DNA of 64,000 nucleotides, from the NCBI GenBank assembly GCA_040766655.1, contig JAXGQB010000012.1, positions 62,001 through 126,000 on the forward strand, given 5' to 3'. The translations under genes were made by a program, and so were the position numbers. The notes beneath the pieces are model-generated. The model was not told the origin of the DNA and ran no database searches. It saw nothing but the letters and a program-made list of their open reading frames with translations. This stretch comes from JALOOB01 sp040766655. Its GTDB lineage: Bacteria > Chloroflexota > Anaerolineae > CG2-30-64-16. Each line of letters opens with the position of its first letter. The first letter of the stretch is position 1. Shown piece by piece: positions 1 to 6,666 of this stretch.

Positions 1-205
1 GCCGGATCCACAGACCAAAGAACTCTCGGAGGCCTCGATATCGAGCGAAAATGGACAGGAGAAGCCCCGACGCGCCGACATCCACTCCTCGATGCCGGCG
101 TCTGAGACGGCCAGCCAGGTAGAACTGCTCGTGGTCAGGGAGTCGCACGAATTCGGCGAGAAAGGCGCGCTGAATGGGGGACAGCAGCCCCTTACCCTGT
201 AGCAC
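1..205 (-). pseudogene. AbiEii-type nucleotidyltransferase, 5' end only, probably broken
   Basis: Only the start of this gene lies in the window. A GTG at 203-205 overlaps the last 14 nt of the upstream antitoxin-like gene, the usual layout of AbiEii/AbiGii-type modules. The first ~32 residues (SPIQRAFLAEF, then EQFYLAG) fit the N-terminus of these nucleotidyltransferase toxins. The family normally continues GTALA, LGHR and a D-x-D pair; here the frame after LAG gives unrelated Arg-rich sequence. A frameshift or deletion is likely, but the window edge prevents a firm decision. Confidence 0.35.
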
Positions 206-425
206 GGCGTTCCTCCAGGAAGCCGGCCCACAGGCGATATAGGTGCGGCGACAGGTGCAATTCGTCCAGCAGGCTGGCGACTTCATCGAGATCAAGGCGC
301 GCGATGTCGGCGGAGCGGCCGTGCTCGATCACCTGGCGGATATACCATTTACGCTGGAACTGATCCGCCAGATCGACCTGGTTCGTGCTCCACACGATAT
401 GTCGCGGCGGCGAGATAACCGTCAC
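192..425 (-). CDS. DUF6922-like antitoxin partner of a nucleotidyltransferase toxin
   Basis: Small 77-residue protein. Its core (FQRKWYIRQVIEHGR, then LDLDEVASLLDEL and LYRLWAGFLE) resembles the short helical DUF6922 proteins that precede AbiEii-type nucleotidyltransferases and are thought to act as antitoxins. I start it at GTG 425 because a GAGG lies 6 nt upstream; a TTG at 455 in the same frame has no such site. The following toxin gene overlaps by 14 nt and seems damaged, so this may be an orphan antitoxin. The family call is from memory of the pattern; function is inferred from context. Confidence 0.55.
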   Translation of the reverse strand: MTVISPPRHIVWSTNQVDLADQFQRKWYIRQVIEHGRSADIARLDLDEVASLLDELHLSPHLYRLWAGFLEERRATG

Positions 426-470
426 TTCACACCTCGCAAGCTGTCTTCGACGCAATGCATTGCCGACTTC

Positions 471-476
471 ATTATA
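471..476 (-). promoter_or_regulatory. -10 box for the DUF6922-like gene
   Basis: A perfect TATAAT on the minus strand lies ~46 nt before the proposed GTG at 425. No convincing -35 hexamer is seen 16-18 nt further upstream. Confidence 0.35.
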
Positions 477-666
477 CTGCAGTTGAGCGCTCGAGCTGCG
501 GCAGGCTGGCGAACGGTCCCTTCATCTTTGCCACCCGCTCAACCCCAGAACCCATGGATGAGCAGTGCGACTACCACCTACCCAAGGCAGGTTAGGCTGA
601 TCTGCATTCTGGCTGCATATTAGCCGACCTGCGACACCTGTCAATAAGAACGACGCACGGAAGCAC

Positions 667-765
667 GTGGCCGGGAGCCCGCAAGCGCAGCCGCTGGAGG
701 AGTATCTCAAGCCGATGGGCCTGAGCCAGCACCGCTGCGAGTCATCCTGCCGGCGCGGGCGGCGT
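667..765 (+). pseudogene. HigA/VapI-type antitoxin remnant, copy 1
   Basis: The plus strand encodes LEEYLKPMGLSQHR, the N-terminal helix-turn-helix entry of HigA-type (XRE) antitoxins, which normally read HPGE-LLEE(F/Y)LKP-GLSQ. The N-terminal HPGE part is replaced by unrelated sequence. After QHR the similarity seems to continue in another frame (LRVILPAR), pointing to a frameshift. The fragment then runs into the 3' end of the oppositely oriented META gene. A second HigA fragment lies at 2067. It cannot make a full antitoxin of ~95 residues. Confidence 0.5.
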
Positions 766-1686
766 CGCCAGCGGCGTGGATGGTGTCAGCTGAGTCGCGC
801 CGGACGGTATCTTGGTGAAGCGGAGAACCTCGCCGCGCTGGGTCTGGAGCTCAAGCTGGTCACCGTCAATGCGGTAGCGGCCGAGCCAGCCGAGCATAGT
901 GGTGTATTCGCCCTCCTGGTGAAGGAGTTGGTCCGAGGCGCAGACCTCGCTCAGCATCTTCAGCATCGGAAACCAGACGCGCCGCCCATCCGCTTCGAAG
1001 TCAGCCTCATATGGCCGGCAGCCGGCCGAGCCGAATGCACGACCAACGGTCGTTCCGTCATCCTTCTTGCCCGTGGCCTCGAATGCCAACGTGATGATCG
1101 AGCCCTCGATGGGCGGCACTTCGTTCACGCTGACTAGCTGCCAATGGTTGCCGAGCAGTGCAGCGACGTCCTGGGGCGGCCCCTCCGCCGTGCGGGTGAA
1201 GGACAGTCTCACCTGGCCGGCTTGATCAAGAATCTCAAGCCGGTCGCCGTATAGCCGATACTGGCCGCCTGCATGCAGCGCCTCAACGTACGCTCTCTCC
1301 TGGTCCAGGACTCCCAGTTCAACGCAGCCCTCGAGGGTTTGTTCCATGGTGCCCGGCTGCAGGCGATCACCATCGATGCTGTATTCGCCGCCGAAACGGT
1401 TGCAGCCACCGAAGCCCGAGAACTCAGACTGGTCAAAGGTGAGGGTGAGATGGCTGCCGGGAAGAGGCGGCTGACCGTTGAGAGAAGCAAGGACCCAGGT
1501 GGAACTGGCAAGCGGACTCGCGGCCGCAACATCGACTCCTGCCGGTACCATCTTTTCGACGGTAGGTGCAGCCAGTCCTGTGGCAGGTGTTGGCAAGGCG
1601 CAAGCCGCGAGCGTCAGACCAGCTGCGAGCATCGAGATGAGGTGTAAGGCGACCGCACAACGCGTGGCGGCCAGAGGTACGCGCAT
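742..1686 (-). CDS. lipoprotein with two META (HslJ-like) domains
   Basis: 314-residue secreted lipoprotein. The start at 1686 is chosen because GAGGAG lies ~7 nt upstream and the product begins with a signal peptide ending in a lipobox (LTLAAC, Cys29); upstream in-frame codons give no signal peptide. Two META (DUF306) domains follow: about residues 60-165 (STWVLASLNG, GFGGCNRFGGEY, QTLEGC) and 175-300 (HWQLVSVNEV, FGSAGCRPYEADF, CASDQLL). META domains occur in the HslJ heat-inducible protein; their biochemical role is poorly known. Paired Cys residues suggest disulfides outside the membrane. The gene stands alone between two HigA fragments. Family call firm, function unknown. Confidence 0.88.
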   Translation of the reverse strand: MRVPLAATRCAVALHLISMLAAGLTLAACALPTPATGLAAPTVEKMVPAGVDVAAASPLASSTWVLASLNGQPPLPGSHLTLTFDQSEFSGFGGCNRFGGEYSIDGDRLQPGTMEQTLEGCVELGVLDQERAYVEALHAGGQYRLYGDRLEILDQAGQVRLSFTRTAEGPPQDVAALLGNHWQLVSVNEVPPIEGSIITLAFEATGKKDDGTTVGRAFGSAGCRPYEADFEADGRRVWFPMLKMLSEVCASDQLLHQEGEYTTMLGWLGRYRIDGDQLELQTQRGEVLRFTKIPSGATQLTPSTPLATPPAPAG

Positions 1687-1814
1687 TCTCTGCTCCTCAT
1701 GCCGGACGCAGGCGCCACTGTCCTCGAAACTTCGTGTGTGCCAATAGATCGTTGCCACAGTGAATACCCCTTCCGTTCGGGTTCCGTCGCGCAGGGCTCG
1801 CCTGCCGCCCACTG

Positions 1815-1982
1815 CTACTGCCCGCTGAGCGGACGTACGGACACACAGCCCTGGAAGCTCCAGTTGATCGTCACACAGAACTCTTCGGCGTCCGGGTACT
1901 TGTAGTATGCCTCACTATCCGCCCATCCCCAACGCTCGATCCTCCCCATGGGACCGGACTTGGCCGAGGCGCGATCCGCCAT
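1815..1982 (-). pseudogene. short ORF, probable C-terminal remnant of a secreted protein
   Basis: A 55-codon frame ends in YKYPDAEEFCVTINWSFQGC and a stop. The aromatic, Cys-containing ending looks like the C-terminus of a beta-rich extracellular domain rather than a random frame. No ribosome binding site precedes its ATG. It lies upstream of the META gene in the same direction. I do not recognise a family. The rest of 1687-2066 shows nothing else convincing apart from the promoter at 2001. Confidence 0.25.
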
Positions 1983-2000
1983 ACGCAACGCGCTTGGTGC

Positions 2001-2029
2001 TTGACGCCCAATTCATTTCGGAAATAATG
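2001..2029 (+). promoter_or_regulatory. candidate promoter of the HigA remnant
   Basis: TTGACG, a 17-nt spacer and ATAATG on the plus strand, ending ~37 nt before the ATG at 2067. An A/T-rich spacer in an otherwise GC-rich region supports it. A GGGGGA stretch before the ATG could be the ribosome binding site. Confidence 0.4.
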
Positions 2030-2066
2030 ATGTAGAGATCATGGACTATCACCAGGGGGACGACAA

Positions 2067-2145
2067 TGAGCGATACGGCCAAGATGCCGCCCGTGCACCC
2101 GGGCGAGGTCCTGCTGGAGGAGTATCTCAGACGGTCGGCTAGCAC
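2067..2145 (+). pseudogene. HigA/VapI-type antitoxin remnant, copy 2
   Basis: ATG at 2067 opens a clean HigA-type N-terminus: MSDTAKMPPVHPGEVLLEEY, then LRRSAS. At about 2145 the similarity ends abruptly and the sequence becomes the 3' part of an oppositely oriented membrane-protein gene. Only ~26 residues of a ~95-residue XRE antitoxin remain, so DNA binding is unlikely. No HigB toxin gene precedes it. The sharp junction indicates recombination or deletion. The shared CTGGAGGAGTATCTCA string links it to the copy at 667. Confidence 0.55.
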
Positions 2146-2530
2146 CCCCGGCCACGTCGTAGGCCAGCACCGGTCCCGGGGCGCCGTCTTGCCATGCACC
2201 CGTCCGGTCGTAGCCTGCGCCCCGCCAGGTGCGGTACACTAATATTCGTTCGTTGGCCCACCCAAGCGGCTCGTAGACCAGCGGTCTGATCTCCGCCCCG
2301 GCTTGCAGCCCCTTCACGGTCCCGGCCGGCCAGCCCCGCTGCTCGACCTGCCGCAGCTCGGCGCCGGGGGCAGCCTTCACTGCCGGCTGATACGTCCCGT
2401 ACACGAACGGCAGCGCCAGCACCCCGGCTACCCCGGACAGGCACAGGTAGAACGCAGGCCGGCGCCACACCCGGGAACGGTCGCGCGCGATCAGCGCGCC
2501 GGCGCCGGTCGCGGCGGCCGCAGATGCCGG
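2145..2530 (-). pseudogene. membrane-protein gene fragment lacking its 5' end
   Basis: The frame reads TGAGALIARDRSRVWRRPAF, YLCLSGVAGVLALPFVYGTY, then a soluble tail that continues without a natural stop into HigA antisense sequence. The first part is nearly the same as the end of the fragment at 4389-4724 (AGALIASDRFPVWHRPAFYL), and the DNA is visibly similar across about 80 bp. This copy lacks the N-terminal membrane segments that the other copy retains. The two are therefore remains of paralogous or duplicated genes. No function is assigned. Confidence 0.5.
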
Positions 2531-2559
2531 CTCAAACCAATGTCTAACCTCAAAAAGTA

Positions 2560-2636
2560 GGACGCGGACGAGCGCGGATGAACGCGGAGCACTTTTTATC
2601 GTCGTCAGCCGCGTTTATCCGCGCTGATCCGCGTCC
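2560..2636. repeat. imperfect 28-bp inverted repeat of CGCGGAT-type words
   Basis: Left arm 2560-2587 and right arm 2609-2636 are inverted copies with a few mismatches, separated by a 21-nt A/T-rich loop. Each arm is built from ~10-nt units of the form CGCGGATNAA. It lies 10 bp past the stop of the membrane gene ending at 2647 and could fold into an RNA hairpin on either strand. It may be a dispersed genomic repeat acting as a transcription end signal; no clear U-run follows on the minus strand. Confidence 0.65.
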
Positions 2637-2646
2637 CATTCTCGGG

Positions 2647-4257
2647 TTACGGCATCGGCGGCGGGCCGGCGTCCGGGGGGATGGGGATGCCGTCGGGCAC
2701 CGACCGCAAGTCCTCACAGGAAACCCACGTGACCACATCACTCCAACGGTAGCCCGCGGCCGTGAGGGTCGGGATGTCTCGAATCCAGCGCTTCTGGCCG
2801 CCCTCCAACAGGTAGATGTGCGGGCTGCGGTCGCATTTCAGCAGGATAGGATCCGCCCGCTCGTAGAGGACATACTGCACGCTCTCCGGCAGGCCGGCGA
2901 CATCGGCCGGCGCGCCGCGGAAGAGCCAGGGCGGCGCCAGCAGGCCGATGGCGGCCCAGGCCAGGTAGAGGGCGATGCCGACGGCGAAGGCCTGCCGCAT
3001 GGCCTCCAGCCAGCGCGTCCGCCCCGCTCGCGCCTGCCCGATCAGCACGACCGCCAGCAGGATGATGTTGACCACGTTCCAGCCGATGAAGAGCAGCCGG
3101 TTGGGCGTCAGCCGGCCGTTGGCGGTGCGGTAGAGGATCGCGGCCAGCGCATACAGGCCGACCAGGAGGGTGAGCCCGGCCAGGGCGATCACCCCGCGGC
3201 GCAGCCAGGTCTGCGCCCGCTCGCTCAGCTCGGCCCCATGCACCGGCGTGGCGCCGATCAGCAGGGCCACGACCGCGAAGAGCAGCCCGCTGAAGACCAT
3301 CAGCACGTCGCGGTTCTCGAACGGCTCCCGCCAGTTGAAGGGGATGAAGCCCAGGTAGACGACCAGCACGGCCACCGCCAGCGGCAGCAGCAGGCGCAGC
3401 AGCAGCGCCACCAACCGGCTCAGCCCCTCGTCAAAGGACTGCTCCCGCGCTGCTGCGGCGGGATCGTAGACCAGCGCGACCGCCACGACCGCGATCAGCC
3501 CGCCGCCGCCCGCGGCAAAAAGCCGTACAGCCCAATCCGGCGGCTGGATGCCCAGCGCGTTAAACAGCCCGAAGGTGATCGCGGTGAACAGCCCGCCGGC
3601 GATCGCCAGCAGCCCACCGACCACGAACGCCTCCAGCGACTTGACCAGGAACGCAAAGCGCCCTTCCCGGTCATCACCCCGCGCCAGCGCGACCGCGCCG
3701 ACCCCGGCCCAGGCCAGCAGGCCCAAGTGCAGCGCCATCAGGCCCAGGTATTGCTCCTGGAACAGCCGCGGCCACATGCGGGGGAAGAGCAGCAGCACGT
3801 AGGCCGCGCCCGCGGCCAGCCCCAACCCGACGGCCACTGCGCGGCCCGGCCGCCGCTTGCCCGCCAGGGCCAGGAAGAGGGCGATGAGCACCGCGCTGAC
3901 CGGCGCGGCCAACAGCAGAACGGCCGGGAAGAGGCTGTACACCTGGCCGTTCAGCGGGTTGGTGAACCGGATGGTGAAGCGCTGATCGTCGGACAGCAGC
4001 CAAAGCAGCAGCCCGTTGAGCAGGCCCAGCGGCAGCGCCCAGCCCCAGGCGATGACTCGCTTCTTCACGGCCGCGGCCGCACCGATCAGCCGGTAGTGCC
4101 AGGCCGCCAGCAGCAGGTTGGCGGGGGCATCGGCGCGCGCGGCCTCCACCGCCTCGGCGAAGGCCGCCTGCTCGCCGGACTTCACGGCCTGCTGATAGGT
4201 CTGTTCCAGTGCTTCGGGGTTTTCGGCAAGGTGTTGGATGGTTGGTAGATAGGACAT
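2647..4257 (-). CDS. polytopic membrane protein of unknown function
   Basis: 536 residues. A soluble N-terminal helix region (~1-70) is followed by roughly ten to twelve hydrophobic segments between residues ~72 and 450, reminiscent of DUF4153-like membrane proteins. The C-terminal ~85 residues form a small soluble domain (CDRSPHIYLLEGGQKRWIRD, then GYRWSDVVTWVSCEDL and IPDG-type ending); RWI-D-PT modules like this occur at the ends of several exported proteins in related bacteria. GGAG lies 8 nt before the ATG. It sits between two fragments of another membrane gene, so it may have inserted or been retained during a rearrangement. Membrane location is clear; substrate and role are unknown. 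Confidence 0.8.
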   Translation of the reverse strand: MSYLPTIQHLAENPEALEQTYQQAVKSGEQAAFAEAVEAARADAPANLLLAAWHYRLIGAAAAVKKRVIAWGWALPLGLLNGLLLWLLSDDQRFTIRFTNPLNGQVYSLFPAVLLLAAPVSAVLIALFLALAGKRRPGRAVAVGLGLAAGAAYVLLLFPRMWPRLFQEQYLGLMALHLGLLAWAGVGAVALARGDDREGRFAFLVKSLEAFVVGGLLAIAGGLFTAITFGLFNALGIQPPDWAVRLFAAGGGGLIAVVAVALVYDPAAAAREQSFDEGLSRLVALLLRLLLPLAVAVLVVYLGFIPFNWREPFENRDVLMVFSGLLFAVVALLIGATPVHGAELSERAQTWLRRGVIALAGLTLLVGLYALAAILYRTANGRLTPNRLLFIGWNVVNIILLAVVLIGQARAGRTRWLEAMRQAFAVGIALYLAWAAIGLLAPPWLFRGAPADVAGLPESVQYVLYERADPILLKCDRSPHIYLLEGGQKRWIRDIPTLTAAGYRWSDVVTWVSCEDLRSVPDGIPIPPDAGPPPMP

Positions 4258-4388
4258 ATCGCAATCTCCTGAGATTATCGAGAATGACTAACTCACGTGG
4301 AACTCCACCGTCCGCTCGGTGATGTGCAGCCGCCAGCTGCAGGACACGTGGCAGTTAAGGAGTTTGGGCCTGGAATGTTGAGCGCCTC

Positions 4389-4724
4389 TCATGGGTCTGC
4401 AACGAAATGCATCTGGAATCTGCCGGCCAGGCACAGGTAGAACGCAGGCCGGTGCCACACCGGGAAACGATCGCTAGCGATCAGCGCGCCAGCGGCCGCG
4501 ATCGCCGCAACCAGGACCGCCGCCGAGATGCTAACATCGCGCGGCAGATCGGCTAACAGCCGCGTGGCAAAGAAGTGCGGCGCGCCCAGCAGCCACTCCA
4601 GCAGCGACGCCCGGATGCCGAGCGCATACAGCGTCCGCAGCGGATAGACCAACAGCAAGATGGCCCAGAACGGCAGGGCGAGCAAGAAGGCGGCGCTAGT
4701 GAGAATGGTGGACGTGCGTTTCAT
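4389..4724 (-). pseudogene. membrane-protein gene fragment lacking its 3' end
   Basis: ATG at 4724 has AGGAG 7 nt upstream. The product has a hydrophobic N-terminus (LTSAAFLLALPFWAILLLVY), a second membrane segment (AAVLVAAIAAAGALIA) and then VWHRPAFYLCLAG, where similarity to the fragment at 2145-2530 stops. The last ten residues (RFQMHFVADP) read into unrelated sequence. This is the 5' half of the gene whose 3' half survives in the other copy. It may still make a two-segment membrane peptide. The following 4258-4388 stretch has no gene; a short frame ending HITERTVEFHVS could be another remnant. Confidence 0.5.
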
Positions 4725-4803
4725 ACGATCACTCCTGAGAGTTTTGTGGTGAGTTCAGCCGACCGTGAGCCTCGTTACTCGCCTATCTTCGCCGCCGACG
4801 CGT

Positions 4804-5253
4804 TCACGGTGTCATGACGTTGCCGAAACCAAGGACGAGTAAAAGGGACAGCATGACGAGCACCAGGATCACGATCAGCACCGACAGGCTCACAGCGATC
4901 GGCCTCGACACCCTGATTGTGCCTGCTCGTATGCGATCGGCGCCCACAAATAGGAGGCCCAGGAGAACGAAGGGGCCGGCGCTCACCAGACCCAGCGCTG
5001 CCAGCGGTCCGGAGCCTAGGCTGGCACGCCAATTGACCAGCGCGAAGACGATGCCCGCTGCGACCGCGATTCCTCCGCCCAGGCGCGGCCAGCGCCACGC
5101 AACCAGCAGGGCTGCACATCCCAGCAGCGCAAGCGCCAGCAGACTCCAACCGTGGGGCGCCAGCGGATCTTCTGGCGCGATGACTGCAAAGTATGTCATC
5201 GTCAACCAGACCAGCGTAAGAATCACGCTGCAGGTGCGCGCAAGCCATTGCAT
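4804..5253 (-). CDS. four- to five-segment membrane protein
   Basis: 149-residue integral membrane protein of unknown function. Two adjacent ATGs follow an AGGAGG; the second (5253) has the better 5-nt spacing. About five hydrophobic segments are seen, with the conserved-looking motif IAPEDPLAPHGWSLLALALL near residue 25. It is a clear paralogue of the protein at 13219-13743 (IVPEDPMALHGWVLLALGLL; both end in G-VMTP or G-VITP). It closes a run of small membrane-protein genes downstream of two sigma/anti-sigma pairs, 20 bp from the previous gene. Confidence 0.75.
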   Translation of the reverse strand: MQWLARTCSVILTLVWLTMTYFAVIAPEDPLAPHGWSLLALALLGCAALLVAWRWPRLGGGIAVAAGIVFALVNWRASLGSGPLAALGLVSAGPFVLLGLLFVGADRIRAGTIRVSRPIAVSLSVLIVILVLVMLSLLLVLGFGNVMTP

Positions 5254-5273
5254 CATAACCTCCTATTTGGCCT

Positions 5274-5921
5274 TCAGTCCCACAGCCCGCGCGTGATCAG
5301 CGCGGTGGCGATCACCGTGCCGACGAAGCTGAGTGCGGCCAACACCACCGGCGTCACCACCCGATAGACCCAATGCCAGCGCCTGCGCCACAGCCAGGCT
5401 GCACTCGCCAGGGCAACAACCAGCGGCGTGAGCGACACGGCCGCGGTCATCCCCCGCACGATGGTGACCTCCGGCAGATTCTCGACCAAGTAGAGGCGTC
5501 GTAGCGCGGCCAACTGATCGGCGTCCAGCCCCAACGGCTCGGGCAGATGGATGCTGGGAAGGTCATAGCCCCACACCACATCGCACGGCCACGGCTGACC
5601 GTTGTAGTTTGCCTGGCAAACGCCATCAAGTTTATTGGGGTGCTCCGGTGGATTGCGAGTCGCCCGGATCTGCAACACCTGTCCAGCCAAAGAGCCGATG
5701 CAGGTTGCCGGCGCGTAGATGTCGCCTCCGACCGGATCATCGCACTGCAAGCGCCGCGCCGAAATACGCACCGCCTCGGCCTCACCCGCAAAATCGCTGA
5801 TGTTAACGCCGGTGATCGTGCGGTGCTGCCAGCTCGGAAAGGACGCCTGATGCACCCAGGCTCCCACCGTAAACAGGCCCAGGAAGTAGACCGTCGCCAG
5901 CAAGAGGATCAGTTTCCGCAT
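5274..5921 (-). CDS. membrane-anchored protein, paralogue of the next gene upstream
   Basis: 215 residues: an N-terminal membrane segment or signal anchor (~4-24), an extracytoplasmic region (~30-150) with several Cys residues (QCDD, TCIG, GVCQANYNGQPWPC), and two C-terminal membrane segments (~157-178 and 188-212). The motif PLGLDADQLAALRRLYLVEN is shared with the gene at 5950-6596, as is the RG(L/F)WD ending. No known domain recognised. Part of the minus-strand operon behind the two sigma factors; 28 bp gap upstream and 20 bp downstream. Confidence 0.75.
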   Translation of the reverse strand: MRKLILLLATVYFLGLFTVGAWVHQASFPSWQHRTITGVNISDFAGEAEAVRISARRLQCDDPVGGDIYAPATCIGSLAGQVLQIRATRNPPEHPNKLDGVCQANYNGQPWPCDVVWGYDLPSIHLPEPLGLDADQLAALRRLYLVENLPEVTIVRGMTAAVSLTPLVVALASAAWLWRRRWHWVYRVVTPVVLAALSFVGTVIATALITRGLWD

Positions 5922-5949
5922 CTTGTTGAGTTCCTCTCTTGTTTACCCC

Positions 5950-6596
5950 TCAATCCCAGAAGCCGCGGGTGAGGAATGCCAGCCCCCACGCCGTGCCGAG
6001 CAGCGCGATCATGCTCCACGCGGCAAAGACCAGCCCGGTGTAGGCCCGGCGCACGCGGCCATACGGCCAAACCGCCGCCAGGGCCAACACCAGGGCAAGC
6101 GCGGTCAGCGGCCACAGGATCAGCGCAACCTGCACGATAGTCGTCTCCGGTAGGTTCTCGATCGGGAAGCGGCGGCGCAAGGCGCTCATCTGCCCCGCGT
6201 CGAGGCCCAGTGGATCGGCCAGGTGCGCCACCGTGGCGCCGGGGTAAGTGTGGTGCGATTGCAGGGTGCAGGGCCACGCGCGGCCGCCGTAGGTGGCGAC
6301 GCAGACACCCCGGGTGGTCAGGCTGTCGCCCATGCGCCACGGCCGCGCGGCCAGCGTCAATGCCTGGCCCGCGATCTCGGCACGGCAGCCCTCCGCGTAG
6401 TCGGAGTCCGCCGCCGGCTCACAGCGCAAGCGCTGGCCCGAGAAGTAGACCGTGCCTTCGGCGTCCTCCCAGGCGCCGAGGCGCACGCCCTGGACGACCT
6501 GGGCGGCCGGCCCCGGCGCTGCGCCGCGCAAGAGCACGGCCAGGGGGTGGCGAAGAGCAGGAAGCAGATCACGAGAACGATGCGTAGGCTGCGCAC
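5950..6596 (-). pseudogene. membrane-anchored paralogue with a one-base frameshift
   Basis: A GTG at 6596 with GGAAGAG ~8 nt upstream begins VRSLRIVLVICFLLFATP, matching the N-terminal membrane segment of the paralogue at 5274-5921. At a run of five G (plus strand 6543-6547) the frame must shift by one base to continue LAVLLRGAAPG and the rest of the protein (GVCVATYGGRAWPC, PLGLDAGQMSALRR, RGFWD). Adding one base to the run gives exactly 215 residues, the same length as the paralogue. It is therefore either a recent homopolymer frameshift, a phase-variable gene, or a sequencing error. Confidence 0.7.
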
Positions 6597-6666
6597 GATG
6601 TAAGCTCTTCCTTCACACGCCAGACGTCTGGCATCGGCCGCCGGTTCCTCAGCCGGCGCGTGCCGA

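Noticed and set aside
2578..4248. A 556-codon plus-strand frame
   Set aside because: Antisense to the polytopic membrane protein; made of Gln/Arg/Pro/Gly-rich sequence typical of mirrored hydrophobic codons.
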